NCBI GenBank assembly: GCA_032622095.1
Contig: CP136064.1
Coordinates: 171,376,310-171,440,309, forward strand
From: Siphonodentalium dalli
Taxonomy: Eukaryota; Mollusca; Scaphopoda; Gadilida; Siphonodentaliidae
Direction: 5' to 3'
DNA length: 64,000 bases
Part shown: positions 13,901 to 23,800 of the stretch, in pieces
Layout: each line of letters starts with the position of its first letter
Numbering within the stretch: the stretch's first letter is position 1
Notes under the pieces: model-generated
What the model was told of the DNA's origin: nothing
Databases searched by the model: none
What the model saw: only the letters and a program-made list of their open reading frames with translations
Position numbers and translations under genes: made by a program

Positions 13901-16900
13901 TGAGAGTGCGCTACAAATAATTTCTACATGCTTGCATGCAGTATGATGACAACACATAATACTTCCTTTTTTCCCCATGTTTAAAACTGGTGTTAACTGT
14001 TGAAATTCTTGGAATATGTACTTCTATTCTTGCCTTTTTTTTATTGGTAAATTATGGACTATTCATGTATGCTTTTATTGTTTAATTAGTTGTCGTAATC
14101 TCTAATTTAGTGAGCACTGTGTGAAATTATAAATGTTACAGATGATTCATTCAATTTCATTGCACTATTTTTAGCTAAGTGGGGAAACAACACACTGCAT
14201 ATTTTGGAATTCCAACAAACGCCTGAATGGCTGAAATCGCTACATAGCTTTACTGATGAGGTGTTCTAATTGGTCGACACTGATATAATGCTTTCTGACA
14301 AAAATAGAAAACAATATCATTATCTCCAGACATAGAACTGCATTAGCTGTCGAGTCTGTGTTTTAACCAGAACTGATATTGACCCAGAGAGCTTCAAAAA
14401 CCATCTTCCAAAAATCAGAGATCAACATCAGATTTTCAGAATCAACTGGCATAAGTACTAGCAGAATGCCAGAGGAGAAGGGCTCTGATAAGTTCAGTAA
14501 CTTGTGGTCTGATCCCTTGTGCACCCACACGATTTCATGTTATTACCCTGTAACATGTATACTTTCTGTATTTATTGGGTCTGAATTAAAATATGCTCAA
14601 CCAAGGAGTACAACTATCACCACAACCATGACAAATCAAGCACTTAAATTGTGAAATCTATACCTTTCTATAATAAATGAATTCTCCAATTCAGTTATAA
14701 AAGTATACATTGGAATGATCTATTATTCATCTGGATGGGTGAAATAAGCAGATAATACATTTGCAGAAGGAGTCTTATTTATTGGAGGGAATTATTCAGA
14801 TAATATATATGTTAAAAAAATGACATACGGTCATAGAGCCATCACGATTCACAACCCCACAATTCGAATCACGATTTTTGCCTGAAGATTCGATGCGCAT
14901 CATGATGTAGCAACTCTGGAGTTTGACCTTTGCTTCTTCCAAGTTTTTTAAATTAATAGATATACAGACTGACAGCTGGTCAGTGGGGTTTTACACAGTA
15001 TACATTTGGTGGACTTCCACAATATTGATATAAGTGTGAGTTTGTTTGAAGAAGTGGAGAAGTTTGATATTTGCAGATACCGAGTCATCAACTACAGTTT
15101 TAATAGCAGAAATTTTTGGCCGAAAATAGAATCAAGACCAGGAAATGGGAAATAAAAAATTTGCGACTCATATTATAAGTAGAGCCTCCCGGAAGCACCC
15201 AATCAGAAGATTCCTTATACCATTTGCTATGGTTATGCGCCATCGATTCACTGCGTTCTCCCGATTCTCAATCATTTACATACGTCTTCTAATTTTATTT
15301 CTCAATATCTAATTAAGAGAATAAACATATTCAGCGAGAATTAAATCTCCACTGAAACGGATCGTGTATCGAATCGATAACCAGAAATTGTGATGCATCG
15401 AAATCACAAGGAACTTATTATCCGAACAACTCATTTCCTACTCATTAATGAGTATTATATAGAGATATATAGAAAGGGTTAACGCTACTCAAGGTTCTCA
15501 CCATAGAAACCATGTACTTACATCAATATCATCCTTCATGTCTTTCTCAGACAAATAGCAGCGTTTCTGTGTCTGTGCCACAGCAACCTCTGCACATTTC
15601 TTGATGTATTTGCCTTCCATATTTGTCTTTGCTTTCATCTCCTGTAGCTGATCTTTCAGATGGGCGATCATTTCATTTCTCTGTTGAACCTCCACTTCCT
15701 TCTCCCTTTTGACGTCCTGTAGTTGTTTCTGCAAGAGTTTAACCCTTTTCCTGCCATCTTCTTCCCTGAGTGGATGAAATATATCATTAACTCTCTAGGA
15801 GCTGGCAACGGGATGTAACGACATTCACCGGGGCCGCCAGCGATGAGATATCTCATTGCCCGTATTATTCACTCTATTATCACTCTATTCCTTTCCCGCA
15901 TTTTATTCTACAGTAATGCCCTAAATAATCGACTCCTTAACCACAGCAGAATTATGGGTAATTTTTCAGGATTTAGTCGGAAATATGGCTTGTTGCCATT
16001 CATCAGAAAGCTCTGACTGAAAAATTTACCCATAATTCTGCTGTGGGGCAATTCCACGATGGAGAATGAAATTTGTGAAAAAATTAAATCTTGAATATTG
16101 ACTAAAGAGTTTGAAAATCTGATAGTTATTGAAAACAGTTTTTCTCTCTGTCATATTCATCATTTTAGTGAGAGCTTTCCGATAAATGGCAACAAGCCAT
16201 ATTTCCAACTAAATCCTGAAAAGTTACCCATAATTCTGCTGTGGTTAAGGAATCGATTATTTAGGGCATTACTGTATTCATTTTGATACAATAGTACCAA
16301 TGACAGTGAAAACTGGTTTAGTGAAGGAGTTAAGGACTATTAATAGTCAAATTATAGAGCAGGAAGTAGTAGCATGCCTTGAAAACTGGCAACACAAGAT
16401 TATTTACTGCAAAAGTAAATTTTAAAGAAATATTGCAGTTTACCATATTTAGTTCATAATAATTCAAGACTTACTGGTAGTATCGACAAAAAAAATCCTC
16501 TGTAGAAAAACAGATTTTGTTATAAAATAGGCAACTTGAAAATAGAGACTGCAAATGTTGTCTAAAATTTCAGTTTTCTTCAGAAAAATTATCTAAATTG
16601 ATTTTATTTAGCCAAAGGACACATATTAGTGATGGTTATTTAAATTAAAAGTTTTTTTGGCAAAAAAAAAAACCCAACAAATAAATAAATGCTTCAGTAA
16701 CATGGCATAATCTAGATCTATAATTTGTCTATTGCAAACCAATGGAATGGAACTTACTTTTGGATGGTTTGCTGCAGACTGGCTTTGCGATCCTTCTCCG
16801 ATCTGACAGCCTCCAGCAAAGTGTCAAAACTGCAACTTTGTATTAATTCAGTCAGAGTGTCTGCCATTACGGACTCCACAAAGGATCTGAAAGTATTAAT

Positions 16901-19900
16901 TTCAATCTAAAGTTGAAAATTCTACACATATATATAAATCCTAGTTGTTTTTGTCATTCTATCTATAATTGCATTTTCATTCAAATTTGCTTAGAATTTT
17001 GCAATTAACCCTTTCATGATGGGAGCTGTGCTGGTGCAGCATTACAGATCCTGTGCCAGTGCAATCTCTTATATATGGGAGCCTTGCATGTATAAGAGAA
17101 TGCACTGGCTTACAAGGTCAATGTAAATATTATTAGACCAATATTGTCTCTTATATATGCGAGGCTCCCTATCTAACACATTGGCACATGGTTTTCGCAA
17201 AATTTTAGGAAGCTACAGTCGTGGAAGGGTCAACAGAATATGTGTTCTATCACAGCTTCAGTCTACAAATATGTGCCTACTTTTTTATGATTTATTCATT
17301 AAATTGGTGTTTGGTTAAAATAATTACGTTGTATAAATGCAAGTGTTCAATGCCACATACATGTAATGGTTTATAGAGGGACTTTGAGCAAGTTGCTGAA
17401 GTAAGTGCTAGTAGCATCTGGTATATAAAATCCAAGCTTTTTGCATGTCATAAAAATAGCGAAGTAAATAGCCAACACGTCAGCTGAGCATATTGTCATA
17501 ACTCCAAAAAAATTCTATCTCACAATCATTTCTATCTTGTCTGTATAACAAAACTTTTCATTGCTGGAATCAATTATATAAAAAGCACATCACTCCTATT
17601 CTGTGGTGACTTCTATAGTGTTTCTACAGATCACCAGCTCTGATTTTGGTGATTGATCATCAACCACATTTTGGTTTTGTCAGAAAAGTATTTGAGCTGA
17701 AAATAACAAGATTTTCAGGAAGTTTCCACCTGTCAATGACTTTATTTTATTGCTTGATTATTAAACAGGGGTCGTATCAGGATCTCCCTGACACAGGACT
17801 AACACCCCTGGTAGGCGGGCTATAGGGATCCAGTCCATACTGGGGTCGGTGGGAGAAATGTTTAGCTGAAATATAGGACCAAAAGTTGAAAAATCCTTGA
17901 TTTTAGAGGCCTTCATGCAGTTAGGACGACAAACAAAATATTGTCATATTTGACATATAAAAATGAAAGTTTATGTAACTCTTAAAAATCGGTAACACAG
18001 GAACAATTGTCAATACAAGCACATGTGATTCCATGCATGTACTCTGCATGTCACATGTCTGTTGTTCCCAGAAACGTAAACATATATGACACGAGTTCCT
18101 GGAATGTAAGACATCGCATTGCAATCAACTACTAATACTGTGGGTGCTAGCACAGACTGCCAGCTTATTTCTAAAGCACATGATTGTGTTGCCAGGAATT
18201 CATCGCAACTTGCATGTGTATATTTCTTTGATTCATCCGCTGGCCTAAATCCAAAAAGTTTGTCGGGGTGAGGGGTGGTAAATCTGCAGAATTATTTGGG
18301 TATGCTCACGATAGATTTTGCAGATCCCCCCCCCCCCATGGTGATATCCCTGTTATTAACCCTTTACCCAACAAACCGGCCAAAACCGGCCAAATAAAGC
18401 TTCAACAGCCTAAAATATCTTCGGTCTGTCTCAATAGAACCATACAAATATGGATATCATTGGAACCGGCTCCTTGACCACATTGTGATAGTTACAGTTA
18501 TGCCCTGTGCCAATGCATTCTCTTATATATGCGAGTCGACCATAGGTCGCCTCGCATATATAAGAGAATGCATTGGCCTAAAAAAAATCTTTTTTTAACA
18601 TTTTTTTCTTACATTCTTTAACAATTTTATAATTTTTAATGTGTTAAGCCAATGCATTCTCTTATATATGCGAGGCGACCTATGGTCGACTCGCATATAT
18701 AAGAGAATGCATTGGCACAGGGCCGTTCTGTTGGGTAAAGGGTTAAAGATCTTTCCAAACAGTGTACAATGTGAACTATTCATGCAATCTATCCACTGAA
18801 ACAGTAATTGCAAATTGTGCGCCTTCAGCAGATTTCTGTGAAATGCCATTGCACTTCGCCGGTTATCTACAAATTGTGTAAAATCTCATAACTTTTGTAG
18901 AAACACATCTCTTGGCCATTATACATATATGAAGAGTTGAACCACATCCACTACAATCGCATGCAAACCACGTGATTCGCCAACTTATAATATGTATCTA
19001 ATCTGAAAATTGTGTGGTCTATAAGCTCTCATTGCTCCCTTATGTGTTCTATTTTGGCAGATCACCTGGATCATGCATGACACACACCATGTGGAATGGC
19101 TTTTATTGAAACTTTTAAAGTTGTTAAACAAAATGGATTGTTTCTCAAGAAATATTTTTCAAATTGATGAGAGACATTTTTTTATTATTAATATTTATTT
19201 CAAATAATTTTTTGCCAAGAGACAGGTAAATAAAATATTTATTTGAAACCCATATTCACGAAAGACACTAAACAAATGCAATATACTGAATCAGGACTGG
19301 TGAATGTCCACCACATTTACCATTAATTTCAAACCCACAGATATATAATACAAGTAGTACAGATATAATATTAATTATATTATTAATCACAGATGACATT
19401 TTTATCTAGAACAGCCTGTTATAGAGCTATGTGAATATCGCTTTAATTTGCCCTTAAATCCAGTAATATAATTTTACAAATCCGAGTAATATGGCTTCAC
19501 AACATGTCTAAATCTACTTCACTGCTAAATAATGTGTAGATATAAATTTTTGTTATCTGAATGATTTATCAGTTACTAAGTGGCGATCTAATTAATAAAT
19601 AGGATATTACTTGGTTTGTTCAATATTAAGCCTTCGGTCTCAGGCTGAAATGAGGTTACCTCGGGCTGATATTGGGCCTCATATCAAACCAACCAAGTAA
19701 TATCTTCTAATTATAAAAGACACAGAAACTTCATCCGTATAATTTGATCCAACCCCGGTCTCTAATTGAGCACCAGCATCAAACTTTATTCCCCAGGGTT
19801 TGTGTTTATATGCAATATACATCAATTGGTATGGAAAAGATGACTTTTAATAGATAGTGATTTATTGTTTTTAGAAATACGACATTGGAGCATCTTGTGA

Positions 19901-22900
19901 GTTGTCAACTTTTGCTACGAAGACTTCTCTGTAAGATTAATAGGGATGACCAGCATGTCTGAGTTTAGTGTGCCTGTTATTTGCAGAATGAGGTTCTCAG
20001 AGGGTGAAGCTAGTGATGCTATCCCGCATAACAGGCTAACATCACTAAATTCTCCCTCTGGGGACCTCATTCTGCTTAGCCCTCATCTCTGGAAAGTTTC
20101 TTTATTATGAAATTTCTATTGAAACTTTTTCACATAGGTTATATTTCTTTTTTAGTTTTAATTTCTCTACATCCCCAAATTGGCAGACGACACATTGCAT
20201 AATGGAGGTTCCCAATGGGTGTACATCACAATATTCACCATTTGGGAACTTCAATCTGAGTCTATGTCTCCCATAGGAGGCCATGCAGAATGAGGTACCC
20301 AGAAGGTGAAATTGGTGATGTTAGTCCTCTGTGCGGGATAGCATCACTAAATTCACCCTCTGGGGAGCTCATTCTGCAAATGACAGGCACACTAAACTCA
20401 GACTTGATGAGCAGTATTTATATATTTACTTTTTTATGGCAGATCATAAATATGTTTGAGGAGTAAGTTTTTTGTGGACGAGGCTTTCCCTGAGAAACAA
20501 GCTATTTTATTTATTTGGCCAAAGTCCATACCTGTCATTTTGTATTTTGCTGACATTGTCTTCTGTGAGGGGATTTTGTTTGAGACTCCGCCCAAACACA
20601 TGTGTGCTGTTTTTCAGGTCACCTCCCGCATCGAGAACTTCCTGTTCCACAGCAGTTAACTGATTTATATTACGGGTGTTCTTTTTGGTATTCATTTTCT
20701 TGGCAAGTGTTGTTTGATATTTGGACTCGAGTTCTTTTTGGCCCTCAACGAGCTGGAGGATTTCATTCTGGACTAACTGGAACAAAAGCAATAATTCAAT
20801 GAACAAAATGCTTCAAATGAATGCAGAATTTCTACTAATCAAATTCATTTCAGTAAGTTCCAAGTTATGCAGCAGTAATTAATTCATTTAATACTTTTAT
20901 GAAACTAAAGTGGCTACACCAGTGTTCGCGCTGTCGGTAGCCAAATTAGCCAATGGCTAATATTTTTCGAATTTGGCTAATAAAAATTTCATTTGGCTAA
21001 AATTTTGGCTAAACTTTTTTTGACCCCAAATGGAGACGGAAAGCATAGAGTAGTAAAGCTTATTAATAAAAGTGCTGAATAGATCGAAGTTAGGTGACGA
21101 AAGTATTTCGTACTTATGTTTATACTCCGTCGATGATATTTAAACAGCCTAATCGTCAAAACGCTTAAGCTGTATACTGGTTATGTAACTCATTAAGCCG
21201 TCTGGAAGATAAAATTCATAAATACTTTGTTCAGAAGAGAAGTTCTTAATCAATGGTTGCGTAATCTGCATCCCGTTTAATAAACTGGCTTCTCATCATA
21301 AAAGTGTCAAGGAGTTATTACAATTAATTAGCTTAGCGGATTTATGCTGACTTTTTGCGTATGGTCCGATGTGAAATCCCGCCTTATTCTATAGTAATGT
21401 TTTATGAATTGATCTGCCTGTGTGATATAATACATACATAAGTTCGTATAATATTGTTTTTAAAGTTGTTTTTGTGTTGTTTTAATTATGTTTTTATACT
21501 GAGTAACAAATAAAGTTTAAAGCGAATATTTTAGTCATTAATTGTGAACCGCCCAGAAAATGAGGATTTAATTTGGCCAAAAAACATTTGGCTAAAGTTT
21601 TTTTCATTTGGCTAATAAAATTTCATTTGGCTAAACTTTTGGCTAAACTATTTTTCGGTCCAGCGCGAACACTGGGCTACACATAGTATTCAAGCCAGAG
21701 AGGAGAAACTGTCACACATGCTTATTTATCAAAACAATAATTATTAGTTTAGCTATAACTACACTGTTCATTGTACGGTACTTTTCATGTGTGTATATTG
21801 TAAATAAAATTATCCTATCCTATCCTATCACTTTCTTAATCAGTTAAAAATATTACTTTATCACATATTTAGCCCCTAAACCCGGACTCATGTTTTAGTA
21901 AGACATAAATGTATTATCATGATGCAAAGTGACGTAAAAGTATAGCACAATGATGTTGATGTCAATGCAAGAACTTTATTATTATTTTAGCTAGCATGTA
22001 ACTATGATATTTGACTTGTGTTGAGTTAAATTGTGTTTAATGTGAGATAGATATGGGTAATATGGGTGGTTGAACAATTTTGTCAACATGAAAAGACACA
22101 TTTAAAATAGAACTATATTTTACTAGTATTTTGAAGGTGTCTTTACTTCATATTAGGTTGTGGTAAAGAAATCAATATTAAAGTGTTTAACCCCCAGCCG
22201 TTCCGAGATAGTTCTTTCTTGCCAAAACAATATTAACCTTGTCCACTAAATTTGATTCAAATCGAATTTAGTGCAGTCGGTTAATAAATTTTGTATAGAA
22301 TTGCGACTCATTAGAGATCCTCTATTTGTTGAATTTTGGTTGAAATAGAACCTCAGGACAAACAAAAGGATACCCTTTCTCAATTTTCTCATCTCGAAAT
22401 TTATCAGTTATTTTGTTTTGGGTTGTGCGTTTTAATAGCTTTGCTCTTTCATTCTATTATTTTTATTCTATTGTTTCAGTCCTTGAAATTAGCTACAAAG
22501 GTGATGCATAGGAAAAGCAATAGAAGCCAATATTTAATTTCATGCATTTCCAAAGCAATGCTGTATGTAGAAGAAAAATGTCAATTTCAAGGGCTGTTGT
22601 TTAGAATCGGTTTTCTCAATGATGTAGATTTTTATTTTTAAATTTGGCCAAAATTTCTTAAAAATGACCAATGAAATTTCAAAATGACCAAAATATTTGC
22701 CAAAAGATTTTTCTGGTCAGCTCGATCACTGGAAACATGAATTAAATTGAAGTTTCATGCTTCTGCCTAATGACAACAGGCCTTAAAATCCATCAAATTT
22801 TACGAGAATCAAACAGGGAATCAAGATTTTTTTTACGAGAATCAAAATGAGAATTAGGATTCTGATTCTTGTTGGATTTTAAGGCCTATGACAAACAGTC

Positions 22901-23193
22901 TGGCATATCAAAATGCTTCCAGAAAAGAATGTAATAATGGTCATTTATAAGGTAAACTCAATATTATTCAAATTTCTCTCTTGATATCAAAGCCGGCATA
23001 AATGAACCGTTAGAGGTGTTAAATAGGACAGGGCATCATTAACCCTATCAGTCCCAGGTGGGTGAGTGAATACCTGTGCGGCATCTGAACGGCTCTCATA
23101 AGATGCTGGCATAATTTGTCCTAGCACCGCTAGCTGGTCCACGCAGTCCTCCAGCACCGTTACAAGGTGTATTGCATCTACACCACCCAACAT
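4811..23193 (-). CDS. IQCG: dynein regulatory complex subunit 9 (IQ motif-containing G), 8 exons, complete
   Basis: Join of 23193-23074, 20776-20532, 16886-16758, 15765-15522, 13412-13338, 11133-11002, 10302-10201 and 4918-4811, giving 1155 nt and 384 residues. Every junction is GT-AG and every phase matches. Order: an N-terminal segment with 'VLEDCVDQL' and 'IMPASYESR'; a linker ending 'LTEDNVSKIQNDR'; a long coiled coil (about residues 120-345) with 'LKDQLQEMKAKTNMEGKY', 'WMEKFDKD' and 'VVEDRIDKEKARRKA'; an IQ motif 'LQAWWRGVMVRKK' at 350-362; and a lysine/glycine tail. These blocks match animal IQCG/DRC9 in order and wording. DRC9 belongs to the nexin-dynein regulatory complex, which links axonemal doublets and controls dynein in cilia and sperm flagella; its IQ motif is a calmodulin-binding type. 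An in-frame TGA 9 nt upstream of the ATG supports the start. The protein is slightly shorter than the human one (about 440 residues), mainly at the N-terminus. Introns are full of MITEs. Confidence 0.95.
5537..5841. mobile_element. MITE with long perfect inverted ends
   Basis: From 'CAATATTTTCCTAAATAAGT' at 5537 the sequence is mirrored by its reverse complement ending near 5841. Inside is 'TATCTTGCCCACTGAAC' at both ends. The interior 5620-5740 matches, in reverse, 8566-8700 of the neighbouring larger element, so the two belong to one family. Confidence 0.8.
5842..8765. mobile_element. 2.9-kb element with perfect 42-bp terminal inverted repeats and GC-rich core
   Basis: The 42 bases at 5842-5883 (starting GTATCTCCGTCAAAGG) are the exact reverse complement of 8724-8765. 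Subterminal sequence at 8566-8700 is shared with the adjacent 305-bp MITE. The core at about 6160-7900 is much more GC-rich (35 of 60 bases in the line at 6841) than the surroundings and encodes no recognisable protein. It sits in the last intron of the DRC9 gene. It is probably a non-autonomous DNA transposon that captured foreign sequence; the superfamily is undetermined. Confidence 0.75.
7571..7800. repeat. two tandem copies of an about 100-bp GC-rich unit
   Basis: 'GGGTAGCCCCAACCCGC' followed by 'GAGTGCTAATTACGCCAATT' and 'AGAGGAAC' occurs at about 7571-7655 and again at about 7708-7792, with only scattered differences. Confidence 0.8.
9100..9310 (+). mobile_element. repeat family 'AATGGATTCTCCC...AGTTATAAA', copy 1
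   Basis: It shares 'CTAAATGGATTCTCCC', 'GGTCTATTGTTCATC' and 'GGAGTCCTATTTATTGGAGG' with 12239-12420, 14656-14830 and, reversed, 24005-24190 and 58848-58912. Better-preserved copies end in AAAGGGTTAA, suggesting a TTAA-targeting element. Confidence 0.65.
9824..9990. mobile_element. 167-bp TTAA-flanked hairpin MITE (CCCTTTCAGTGCCAAG ends)
   Basis: TTAA, CCCTTTCAGTGCCAAGT, an internal near-perfect hairpin of about 38-bp arms centred at GAGCTCT-TA-AGAGCTC, then ACTTGGCACTGAAAGGG and TTAA. TTAA flanks with CCCTTT-type ends are those of piggyBac-derived MITEs. Confidence 0.85.
10201..10302 (-). CDS. IQCG: IQCG exon 7, residues 316-349
   Basis: Acceptor TTTCTCTAG|TACAAA and donor ATGCTT|GTGAGT. 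It encodes 'YKEYEQIVVEDRIDKEKA', matching 'ECEQVIIEDRIEKERS' of vertebrates. Confidence 0.94.
10405..10576. mobile_element. 'TACAGTAATGCCCTAA' hairpin MITE, copy 1
   Basis: The left arm 'AATGCCCTAAATAATCGACT' is mirrored at the right end, which closes 'GGGCATTACTGTA'. The loop carries 'GGCTTGTTGCCATTCATC'. Six copies are in the window. TA flanks and a CAGT end suggest a pogo/Tc1-like source (inference). Confidence 0.85.
10670..10800 (+). mobile_element. one end of the 'TTAACCCTTTCATGA' element
   Basis: It starts 'TTAACCCTTTCATGACGGGA' and continues with 'GTGCCAGTGCATTCT' and 'TTATATATGCGAG', as in the full copies at 17005-17233 and 63244-63503. No matching right end was found. Confidence 0.7.
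11002..11133 (-). CDS. IQCG: IQCG exon 6, residues 272-315
   Basis: Acceptor ATTGCAG|GAATTG and donor AAACTG|GTAAGA. It encodes 'HWMEKFDKDVEAKQHELD' and 'SKAKDLEKLQELTKL', a continuous coiled coil. Confidence 0.94.
11205..11290 (+). repeat. 'ATACCCCACAAAG...GGAATCAGCTTGTC' repeat fragment
   Basis: Matches 59515-59600 ('ATACTGGAATCAGCTTATCTG'), a larger dispersed repeat. Confidence 0.6.
11731..11816. repeat. 86-bp near-perfect palindrome
   Basis: 'ACAGGTCCCTGGCACAATAG' and its reverse complement enclose 'GACCCAAAGACATATATATG'. Open frames on both strands here are reflections of the palindrome. Confidence 0.9.
12027..12125. repeat. 99-bp fold-back element
   Basis: 'AGAGGTTAATCTCCA' and 'GATCACCAACAA' are mirrored at 12092-12125 around a short unpaired loop. 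Confidence 0.75.
12239..12420 (+). mobile_element. 'TTAACCCTTT...GGATTCTCCC' repeat, copy 2
   Basis: Begins TTAACCCTTTATTTAGTCAA and follows the family sequence through 'AGTTATAAAAGTATACATTC'. Confidence 0.65.
12652..12674. repeat. G23 homopolymer
   Basis: An uninterrupted run of G is visible; the true length may be uncertain from sequencing. Confidence 0.9.
13338..13412 (-). CDS. IQCG: IQCG exon 5, residues 247-271
   Basis: A 75-nt exon in phase 0, with acceptor TTTCTTCAG|AATTTA and donor CAATCT|GTGAGT. It encodes 'LRRQIDDETRVNAEVESYL', matching the family's 'LRMKTEEEARTHTEIEMFL'. Confidence 0.92.
13812..14381. mobile_element. 570-bp element with about 55-bp inverted ends
   Basis: 'CAATTCTGGTTAAAATACAG' then 'ACTCGGCAGCTAA' at the left is mirrored, with a few mismatches, at 14326-14381. 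No coding content was recognised. Confidence 0.75.
14656..14830 (+). mobile_element. 'GAATTCTCCAATTCAGTTATAAA' repeat, copy 3
   Basis: Shares 'AGTTATAAAAGTATACATTG' and 'GGAGTCTTATTTATTGGAGG' with the other copies. Confidence 0.65.
15522..15765 (-). CDS. IQCG: IQCG exon 4, residues 165-246
   Basis: Acceptor CCACTCAG|GGAAG and donor ATTGAT|GTAAGT. It holds the most conserved block of the family, 'LKDQLQEMKAKTNMEGKY' followed by 'AQTQKRC', within a coiled coil. Confidence 0.96.
15909..16276. mobile_element. 'TACAGTAATGCCCTAA' hairpin MITE, copy 2, interrupted
   Basis: Left and right ends are intact, but about 130 bp (16047-16178) has been added in the middle. The added piece starts GGCAATTCCACG and is the reverse complement of the right end of the 3-kb element at 48.65-48.78 kb. 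Confidence 0.85.
16758..16886 (-). CDS. IQCG: IQCG exon 3, residues 122-165
   Basis: Acceptor ACTTTCAG|ATCC and donor CCAAAA|GTAAGT. It encodes 'SFVESVMADTLTELIQ' and 'LLEAVRSEKDRKASLQQ', matching the family's 'VIADTIKELQ...LLQALSKERENK' segment. The longest open frames at this locus are in other frames, so the exon is easy to miss. Confidence 0.92.
17005..17233. mobile_element. 'TTAACCCTTTCATGA' element, degenerate copy
   Basis: TTAACCCTTTCATGATGGGA at the left and 'TCGTGGAAGGGTCAA' at the right. The interior has 'CTTATATATG' and 'TATAAGAGAATGCACTGGC'. Confidence 0.75.
18356..18746. mobile_element. 391-bp TTAA element containing nested palindromes
   Basis: TTAACCCTTTACCCAACA at the left and TGTTGGGTAAAGGGTTAA at the right. 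Within it are two copies of a self-palindromic arm ('CCAATGCATTCTCTTATATA', 'TGCGAGTCGACCATAGG'), themselves inverted relative to each other. TTAA target sites point to a piggyBac-type origin. Confidence 0.85.
19602..19704. repeat. short hairpin element
   Basis: 'GGATATTACTTGGTTTG' is mirrored by 'AACCAACCAAGTAATATC', with 'CTCAGGCTGAAATGAGG' inside. Confidence 0.65.
19958..20404. mobile_element. 447-bp fold-back element
   Basis: 'CTGAGTTTAGTGTGCCTGT' and 'GCAGAATGAGGTTCTCAGA' are mirrored at 20311-20404. Inner copies of 'CCCTCTGGGGACCTCATTC' add further inverted symmetry. Confidence 0.8.
20532..20776 (-). CDS. IQCG: IQCG exon 2, residues 41-121 plus two bases of codon 122
   Basis: Acceptor TTTGTTCCAG|TTAGTC and donor GACAG|GTATGG. 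It encodes 'LVQNEILQLVEGQKELE' through 'NVSKIQNDR'; the last part matches the conserved 'KIQIDR' region of vertebrate IQCG. It leaves phase 2. Confidence 0.92.
20920..21674. mobile_element. 755-bp non-autonomous hAT-type element
   Basis: Ends CAGTGTTCGCGCTG and CAGCGCGAACACTG, flanked by the identical 8-bp duplication GGCTACAC (20912-20919 and 21675-21682). Subterminal repeats of 'ATTTGGCTAA' lie near both ends. The 8-bp duplication and CAGTG end are hAT hallmarks. No transposase is present. It lies in intron 1 of the DRC9 gene. Confidence 0.93.
22625..22732 (-). mobile_element. probable single end of a hAT-like element
   Basis: It ends 'CAGCTCGATCACTG', with 'AATGACCAAAAT' repeats just inside, resembling the layout of the element at 20920-21674. 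The other end was not found. Confidence 0.45.
22778..22887. mobile_element. 110-bp MITE 'AGGCCTTAAAATCCA'
   Basis: Inverted ends AGGCCTTAAAATCCA/TGGATTTTAAGGCCT with flanks ATGACAAC and ATGACAAA, a 7-of-8 match. The interior repeats 'ACGAGAATCAAA'. Confidence 0.75.
23074..23193 (-). CDS. IQCG: IQCG exon 1, residues 1-40
   Basis: It begins at ATG (23193-23191) and ends with donor CAG|GTATTC. Upstream, CAG at 23235-23233 is a possible acceptor, so a separate 5'UTR exon probably exists. The 39 nt before the ATG carry an in-frame TGA, which excludes an N-terminal extension in this exon. Confidence 0.9.
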
Positions 23194-23365
23194 CTTTCTT
23201 CAGTGATATTCCTCCAATATTAGAATAAGTTTCTGGAAAACAAGTAAATAAGGCAATATAAAACAATTGCTAGATTTGAATCCCCTGACCTGACCCTATT
23301 TGTTTGCCCCTTCCTCAATTTTATTTTTATTTGGATAATTTTGATGTAAACGTTTTTGTCATGAC

Positions 23366-23800
23366 TTAAAGGTATACATACTCAATCCAATTCGATGGTC
23401 CCATATAATCCGATTCCAACAAAAATAACATTTTTAGAAATGCCGCTTCAAAAATAATGCTAACCGCTGTCACCTATAGTATAAATTGCCCAAAACATGT
23501 TATTTATCAACAGGTTGTTCAACGAAATTTGGCCTTATTATCAAAAGAAAGCTTCTTGATTTTAGAGTTATCCATCATCATTCACAATTTGGTATGAGAC
23601 TGTCGGCTCATCGACTGTTTACTGGGCCACAAAATAATTCTCGATGGTGAAAAATAATCAATTACAAAAATCAATATCTAATAACTTTGAGCTTTGATAG
23701 GTGGGTTCCTCGGGTTCCTCGACTCGAATTAGATATTTTTTTACTAAATAATCCAAATAAATAGTAATTGAGGGTGCTCAATCAGATTATGCATCTCTAA
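23366..23800 (+). mobile_element. TTAA element 'AGGTACTCAATCCGAT' family, worn copy
   Basis: It starts TTAAAGGTA..TACTCAATCC and follows the full-length copy at 28689-29169 ('CTTGATTTTAGAGTTATCC', 'GGTTCCTCGACTCGAAT'). The right end is diverged. Confidence 0.75.

Noticed and set aside
14828-15415. hAT-like element with 'TAGAGCCATCACGATTC' end
   Set aside because: The left end looks hAT-like and 'GATGCATCGAAATCAC' could be subterminal, but no matching right end or target duplication was found.
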